This document shows positions 57,601-64,000 of a stretch of DNA of 64,000 bases, piece after piece. Numbering within the stretch: the first letter of the stretch is position 1; each line of letters starts with the position of its first letter. The DNA lies in assembly GCF_038502225.1 (NCBI RefSeq), contig NW_027195400.1, positions 62,001-126,000 on the forward strand, in the 5' to 3' direction. The DNA comes from Cherax quadricarinatus (taxonomy: Eukaryota > Arthropoda > Malacostraca > Decapoda > Parastacidae). A program made the translations under genes and the position numbers. The notes under the pieces are model-generated. The model was not told the origin of the DNA. It saw nothing but the letters and a program-made list of their open reading frames with translations, and made no database searches.

Positions 57601-60600
57601 TGCAGGTACACACTGTGCTGGCATGCAGGTACACACTGTGCTGGCATGCAGGTACACACTGTGCTGGCATGCAGGTACACACTGTGCTGGCATGCAGGTA
57701 CACACTGTGCTGGCATGCAGGTACACACTGTGCTGGCATGCAGGTACACACTGTGCTGGCATGCAGGTACACACTGTGCTGGCATGCTGGTACACACTGT
57801 GCTGGCATGCTGGTACACACTGTGCTGGCATGCAGGTACACACTGTGCTGGCATGCAGGTACACACTGTGCTGGCATGCAGGTACACACTGTGCTGGCAT
57901 GCTGGTACACACTGTGCTGGCATGCTGGTACACACTGTGCTGGCATGCAGGTACACACTGTGCTGGCATGCAGGTACACACTGTGCTGGCATGCAGGTAC
58001 ACACTGTGCTGGCATGCAGGTACACACTGTGCTGGCATGCAGGTACACACTGTGCTGGCATGCAGGTACACACTGTGCTGGCATGCAGGTACACACTGTG
58101 CTGGCATGCAGGTACACACTGTGCTGGCATGCAGGTACACACTGTGCTGGCATGCAGGTACACACTGTGCTGGCATGCAGGTACACACTGTGCTGGCATG
58201 CAGGTACACACTGTGCTGGCATGCAGGTACACACTGTGCTGGCATGCAGGTACACACTGTGCTGGCATGCAGGTACACACTGTGCTGGCATGCAGGTACA
58301 CACTGTGCTGGCATGCTGGTACACACTGTGCTGGCATGCAGGTACACACTGTGCTGGCATGCAGGTACACACTGTGCTGGCATGCAGGTACACACTGTGC
58401 TGGCATGCAGGTACACACTGTGCTGGCATGCAGGTACACACTGTGCTGGCATGCAGGTACACACTGTGCTGGCATGCAGGTACACACTGTGCTGGCATGC
58501 AGGTACACACTGTGCTGGCATGCAGGTACACACTGTGCTGGCATGCAGGTACACACTGTGCTGGCATGCAGGTACACACTGTGCTGGCATGCAGGTACAC
58601 ACTGTGCTGGCATGCAGGTACACACTGTGCTGGCATGCAGGTACACACTGTGCTGGCATGCAGGTACACACTGTGCTGGCATGCAGGTACACACTGTGCT
58701 GGCATGCAGGTACACACTGTGCTGGCATGCAGGTACACACTGTGCTGGCATGCAGGTACACACTGTGCTGGCATGCAGGTACACACTGTGCTGGCATGCA
58801 GGTACACACTGTGCTGGCTGGTACACACTGTGCTGGCATGCAGGTACACACTGTGCTGGCATGCAGGTACACACTGTGCTGGCATGCAGGTACACACTGT
58901 GCTGGCATGCAGGTACACACTGTGCTGGCATGCAGGTACACACTGTGCTGGCATGCAGGTACACACTGTGCTGGCATGCTGGTACACACTGTGCTGGCAT
59001 GCAGGTACACACTGTGCTGGCATGCAGGTACACACTGTGCTGGCATGCTGGTACACACTGTGCTGGCATGCAGGTACACACTGTGCTGGCATGCAGGTAC
59101 ACACTGTGCTGGCATGCTGGTACACACTGTGCTGGCATGCAGGTACACACTGTGCTGGCATGCAGGTACACACTGTGCTGGCATGCAGGTACACACTGTG
59201 CTGGCATGCAGGTACACACTGTGCTGGCATGCAGGTACACACTGTGCTGGCATGCAGGTACACACTGTGCTGGCATGCTGGTACACACTGTGCTGGCATG
59301 CAGGTACACACTGTGCTGGCATGCAGGTACACACTGTGCTGGCATGCAGGTACACACTGTGCTGGCATGCAGGTACACACTGTGCTGGCATGCAGGTACA
59401 CACTGTGCTGGCATGCAGGTACACACTGTGCTGGCATGCAGGTACACACTGTGCTGGCATGCAGGTACACACTGTGCTGGCATGCAGGTACACACTGTGC
59501 TGGCATGCAGGTACACACTGTGCTGGCATGCAGGTACACACTGTGCTGGCATGCAGGTACACACTGTGCTGGCATGCAGGTACACACTGTGCTGGCATGC
59601 AGGTACACACTGTGCTGGCATGCAGGTACACACTGTGCTGGCATGCAGGTACACACTGTGCTGGCATGCAGGTACACACTGTGCTGGCATGCAGGTACAC
59701 ACTGTGCTGGCATGCAGGTACACACTGTGCTGGCATGCAGGTACACACTGTGCTGGCATGCAGGTACACACTGTGCTGGCATGCAGGTACACACTGTGCT
59801 GGCATGCAGGTACACACTGTGCTGGCATGCAGGTACACACTGTGCTGGCATGCAGGTACACACTGTGCTGGCATGCAGGTACACACTGTGCTGGCATGCA
59901 GGTACACACTGTGCTGGCATGCAGGTACACACTGTGCTGGCATGCAGGTACACACTGTGCTGGCATGCAGGTACACACTGTGCTGGCATGCTGGTACACA
60001 CTGTGCTGGCATGCAGGTACACACTGTGCTGGCATGCAGGTACACACTGTGCTGGCATGCAGGTACACACTGTGCTGGCATGCAGGTACACACTGTGCTG
60101 GCATGCAGGTACACACTGTGCTGGCATGCAGGTACACACTGTGCTGGCATGCAGGTACACACTGTGCTGGCATGCAGGTACACACTGTGCTGGCATGCAG
60201 GTACACACTGTGCTGGCATGCAGGTACACACTGTGCTGGCATGCAGGTACACACTGTGCTGGCATGCAGGTACACACTGTGCTGGCATGCAGGTACACAC
60301 TGTGCTGGCATGCAGGTACACACTGTGCTGGCATGCAGGTACACACTGTGCTGGCATGCAGGTACACACTGTGCTGGCATGCTGGTACACACTGTGCTGG
60401 CATGCAGGTACACACTGTGCTGGCATGCAGGTACACACTGTGCTGGCATGCAGGTACACACTGTGCTGGCATGCAGGTACACACTGTGCTGGCATGCAGG
60501 TACACACTGTGCTGGCATGCAGGTACACACTGTGCTGGCATGCAGGTACACACTGTGCTGGCATGCTGGTACACACTGTGCTGGCATGCTGGTACACACT

Positions 60601-63104
60601 GTGCTGGCATGCTGGTACACACTGTGCTGGCATGCAGGTACACACTGTGCTGGCATGCAGGTACACACTGTGCTGGCATGCAGGTACACACTGTGCTGGC
60701 ATGCAGGTACACACTGTGCTGGCATGCAGGTACACACTGTGCTGGCATGCAGGTACACACTGTGCTGGCATGCAGGTACACACTGTGCTGGCATGCAGGT
60801 ACACACTGTGCTGGCATGCAGGTACACACTGTGCTGGCATGCAGGTACACACTGTGCTGGCATGCAGGTACACACTGTGCTGGCATGCAGGTACACACTG
60901 TGCTGGCATGCAGGTACACACTGTGCTGGCATGCAGGTACACACTGTGCTGGCATGCAGGTACACACTGTGCTGGCATGCAGGTACACACTGTGCTGGCA
61001 TGCAGGTACACACTGTGCTGGCATGCAGGTACACACTGTGCTGGCATGCAGGTACACACTGTGCTGGCATGCAGGTACACACTGTGCTGGCATGCAGGTA
61101 CACACTGTGCTGGCATGCAGGTACACACTGTGCTGGCATGCAGGTACACACTGTGCTGGCATGCAGGTACACACTGTGCTGGCATGCAGGTACACACTGT
61201 GCTGGCATGCAGGTACACACTGTGCTGGCATGCAGGTACACACTGTGCTGGCATGCAGGTACACACTGTGCTGGCATGCAGGTACACACTGTGCTGGCAT
61301 GCAGGTACACACTGTGCTGGCATGCAGGTACACACTGTGCTGGCATGCAGGTACACACTGTGCTGGCATGCAGGTACACACTGTGCTGGCATGCAGGTAC
61401 ACACTGTGCTGGCATGCAGGTACACACTGTGCTGGCATGCAGGTACACACTGTGCTGGCATGCAGGTACACACTGTGCTGGCATGCAGGTACACACTGTG
61501 CTGGCATGCTGGTACACACTGTGCTGGCATGCAGGTACACACTGTGCTGGCATGCAGGTACACACTGTGCTGGCATGCAGGTACACACTGTGCTGGCATG
61601 CAGGTACACACTGTGCTGGCATGCAGGTACACACTGTGCTGGCATGCAGGTACACACTGTGCTGGCATGCAGGTACACACTGTGCTGGCATGCAGGTACA
61701 CACTGTGCTGGCATGCAGGTACACACTGTGCTGGCATGCAGGTACACACTGTGCTGGCATGCAGGTACACACTGTGCTGGCATGCAGGTACACACTGTGC
61801 TGGCATGCTGGTACACACTGTGCTGGCATGCAGGTACACACTGTGCTGGCATGCAGGTACACACTGTGCTGGCATGCAGGTACACACTGTGCTGGCATGC
61901 AGGTACACACTGTGCTGGCATGCAGGTACACACTGTGCTGGCATGCAGGTACACACTGTGCTGGCATGCAGGTACACACTGTGCTGGCATGCAGGTACAC
62001 ACTGTGCTGGCATGCAGGTACACACTGTGCTGGCATGCAGGTACACACTGTGCTGGCATGCAGGTACACACTGTGCTGGCATGCAGGTACACACTGTGCT
62101 GGCATGCAGGTACACACTGTGCTGGCATGCAGGTACACACTGTGCTGGCATGCAGGTACACACTGTGCTGGCATGCAGGTACACACTGTGCTGGCATGCA
62201 GGTACACACTGTGCTGGCATGCAGGTACACACTGTGCTGGCATGCAGGTACACACTGTGCTGGCATGCAGGTACACACTGTGCTGGCATGCAGGTACACA
62301 CTGTGCTGGCATGCTGGTACACACTGTGCTGGCATGCAGGTACACACTGTGCTGGCATGCAGGTACACACTGTGCTGGCATGCAGGTACACACTGTGCTG
62401 GCATGCTGGTACACACTGTGCTGGCATGCAGGTACACACTGTGCTGGCATGCAGGTACACACTGTGCTGGCATGCAGGTACACACTGTGCTGGCATGCAG
62501 GTACACACTGTGCTGGCATGCAGGTACACACTGTGCTGGCATGCTGGTACACACTGTGCTGGCATGCTGGTACACACTGTGCTGGCATGCTGGTACACAC
62601 TGTGCTGGCATGCAGGTACACACTGTGCTGGCATGCAGGTACACACTGTGCTGGCATGCAGGTACACACTGTGCTGGCATGCAGGTACACACTGTGCTGG
62701 CATGCAGGTACACACTGTGCTGGCATGCAGGTACACACTGTGCTGGCATGCAGGTACACACTGTGCTGGCATGCTGGTACACACTGTGCTGGCATGCAGG
62801 TACACACTGTGCTGGCATGCAGGTACACACTGTGCTGGCATGCAGGTACACACTGTGCTGGCATGCAGGTACACACTGTGCTGGCATGCAGGTACACACT
62901 GTGCTGGCATGCAGGTACACACTGTGCTGGCATGCAGGTACACACTGTGCTGGCATGCAGGTACACACTGTGCTGGCATGCAGGTACACACTGTGCTGGC
63001 ATGCAGGTACACACTGTGCTGGCATGCAGGTACACACTGTGCTGGCATGCAGGTACACACTGTGCTGGCATGCAGGTACACACTGTGCTGGCATGCAGGT
63101 ACAC
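45682..63104. repeat. 17.4-kb satellite of 23-bp units (~757 copies)
   Basis: Unbroken tandem array with core GTGCTGGCATGCAGGTACAC. Units are extremely uniform. The main variation is A or T after GCATGC, with rare changes (GCATATTGG near 46318, GCTGACATG near 49646 and 57365, GCTCGCATG near 57526) and a few partial units (for example 46474, 48992, 52308, 53326, 58816). The unit has no stop trinucleotide on either strand and its length is not a multiple of three, so all six frames stay open; the resulting ORFs of 5800 codons are artefacts. Uniformity implies recent expansion or homogenisation. Confidence 0.97.
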
Positions 63105-63362
63105 GAAAATTTTTGCTTGGTATGTGACCTTTCTTTGGAATACAACTCGCGTGCTAGAACTTATATGGGTCAAAATGAGTCATGACATCGTGTGCTACCC
63201 TTGTTTACAAAGCCAGGACTGCCCACATTTAATTCATCTAATGCGTACACAGCTCTAATATACATTACTTAGGTTTGCATACTGTAACAACCCGCACTGT
63301 AACTGCGAATTTTTACGTGATTTTGTGTTTTGTCGTATAAATTTTTAGTAAATTCATTAACC
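63105..63362. other. Right flank of satellite, unassigned
   Basis: A/T-rich sequence with no recognised gene. It ends at the ATG of a Tigger-like transposase remnant and may be the 5' UTR of that transposon; no terminal inverted repeat was identified. Confidence 0.45.
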
Positions 63363-64000
63363 ATGAGTTCTAAGAAAGTTAATGAGAAGAACCAAGCAAT
63401 GAAGGAAATAGTACAGCGGAGGACATTGTCTCTGGGCAGGTCCATGAGTCTGGATGTGTGATGGTGATGTGGAGGAGTTAGTGGAGGAGCACAGGGAAGA
63501 GCTGACCACTGAGGAGTTACAGGAACTTGAGAAGGAGGAGCACAAGTCTAAGATGGATGCACTCTCTTCAGGCTCGGAAGAGGAGATAGAGGTAGTACCT
63601 ACTTCATTAATCAAGGAAATCTTTGCCAAATAGATGGACGTCAAAAACTTTGCAGAGCAGTACCACCCCAACAAATCCCAAACAAGCCATAATAGCAGTG
63701 TCTGGAAATATCACACCCCTCAAGGGAGGTTCCTTGATGCTGGTGAGGGGCTCTTGATCTAGGGAATTGGATCTGTGCTCCAGTTCCCTGAATTGAGCCT
63801 GAATACCTTCCATCCCCCCACATGCGCTGTATAATCCTATGGGTTTAGCGCTCCTGTCATTATAATAATAATAATAATAATGGAATGACCAGACAATGTC
63901 ACATTTCCAAAACATCCTGAGGAGAAGGCAGAAGCAAAGTTCTTTGGTGAGCTTCAACCAGGTCGAAATAGGGAAAAGAGAAGGGGACTCTCCTTCCAAA
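63363..64000 (+). pseudogene. Tigger/pogo-like transposase relic
   Basis: The ATG at 63363 gives MSSKKVNEKNQAMKEIV, then a frame with SLGRSMSLDV. After a one-base shift near 63458 it continues EELVEEHREELTTEELQELE, a long acidic stretch, and FAEQYHPNK. After an inserted element the frame resumes at 63886 with MSHFQNILRRRQKQ. EEL..EH..ELT.EEL, HHPNK and SHFR.ILKRRQKQ are typical of Tigger transposase C-termini. The DNA-binding domain and DDE catalytic core are missing between the N-terminal residues and the tail, so it is a deletion derivative. It runs off the window edge. Confidence 0.8.
63708..63880 (+). mobile_element. Retroposon tail inserted in the transposase relic
   Basis: A 173-bp insert: AAGGGAGGTTCCTTGATGCT, CCAGTTCCCTGAATTGAGCC, then CTGTATAATCCTATGGG, TTTAGCGCTCC and an (ATA)n tail. 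TGGAA repeated at 63703-63707 and 63881-63885 is the likely target duplication, and removing one copy restores the transposase frame. The ending resembles the GTATAGTCC..GCTTAGCGCTTC plus (AAT)n tail of the I/Nimb-like LINEs at the other end of the window. Confidence 0.82.

Noticed and set aside
45682..63104. Centromeric satellite with a CENP-B box
   Set aside because: The unit lacks a TTCG..CGGG-type box, and the array appears to lie within an AASS intron; there is no sequence evidence for centromere function.
45654..63258. Giant ORFs of up to about 5866 codons on both strands
   Set aside because: They follow from a 23-bp unit with no stop trinucleotides on either strand; all six frames are open and the translations are the same 23-residue repeat. 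There is no start context, splice site or domain.

Overview
This is a eukaryotic, repeat-dominated window. Spliced exons, several LINE clades, a tRNA-derived SINE, pogo/Tigger-like DNA transposons and kilobase-scale satellites rule out a prokaryote. The repeat styles and the one host gene point to an arthropod, most likely a decapod crustacean; the species assignment is inference. I see no bacterial operons, CRISPR arrays or rRNA.

The only host gene recognised is three exons (30802-30927, 32764-32912, 33031-33202, + strand) of alpha-aminoadipic semialdehyde synthase (AASS, lysine-ketoglutarate reductase/saccharopine dehydrogenase). Reading phases and splice sites agree across all three. No exon for the rest of the enzyme is visible on either side, so the repeat regions to the left and right are probably parts of introns each larger than 30 kb.

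Left part (1-30.8 kb): two head-to-tail I/Nimb-like LINEs with RNase H (1-7024). Then a family of non-LTR elements called here 'CCCH-LINE' (CR1-superfamily reverse transcriptase, no RNase H, an ORF1 with three CCCH fingers) in several copies, including one with an uninterrupted ORF2 (23581-26673). A CR1 element with an esterase-type ORF1 (10436-15235) and a 410-bp palindrome together split an antisense L2/CR1-like LINE and are bounded by one 12-bp target duplication. A SINE and RTE and CR1 tails are nested inside these. Two minisatellites (16652-18361) are built from pieces of the SINE. A 20-bp minisatellite flanks a deleted CCCH-LINE copy.

Right part (33.2-64 kb): 5'-truncated antisense CCCH-LINE pieces; a 65-bp array; an 18-bp array split by a retroposon that carries its own 56-bp array; a 24-bp array derived from a dispersed repeat tail; a hairpin related to the palindrome; and a 17.4-kb array of about 757 copies of a 23-bp unit (45682-63104). 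The window ends in a Tigger-like transposase relic broken by a retroposon tail.

Recurring theme: at least two, probably three, tandem arrays have units recognisable as fragments of dispersed retroposons found in the same window. The very long ORFs in the arrays are composition artefacts and not genes.
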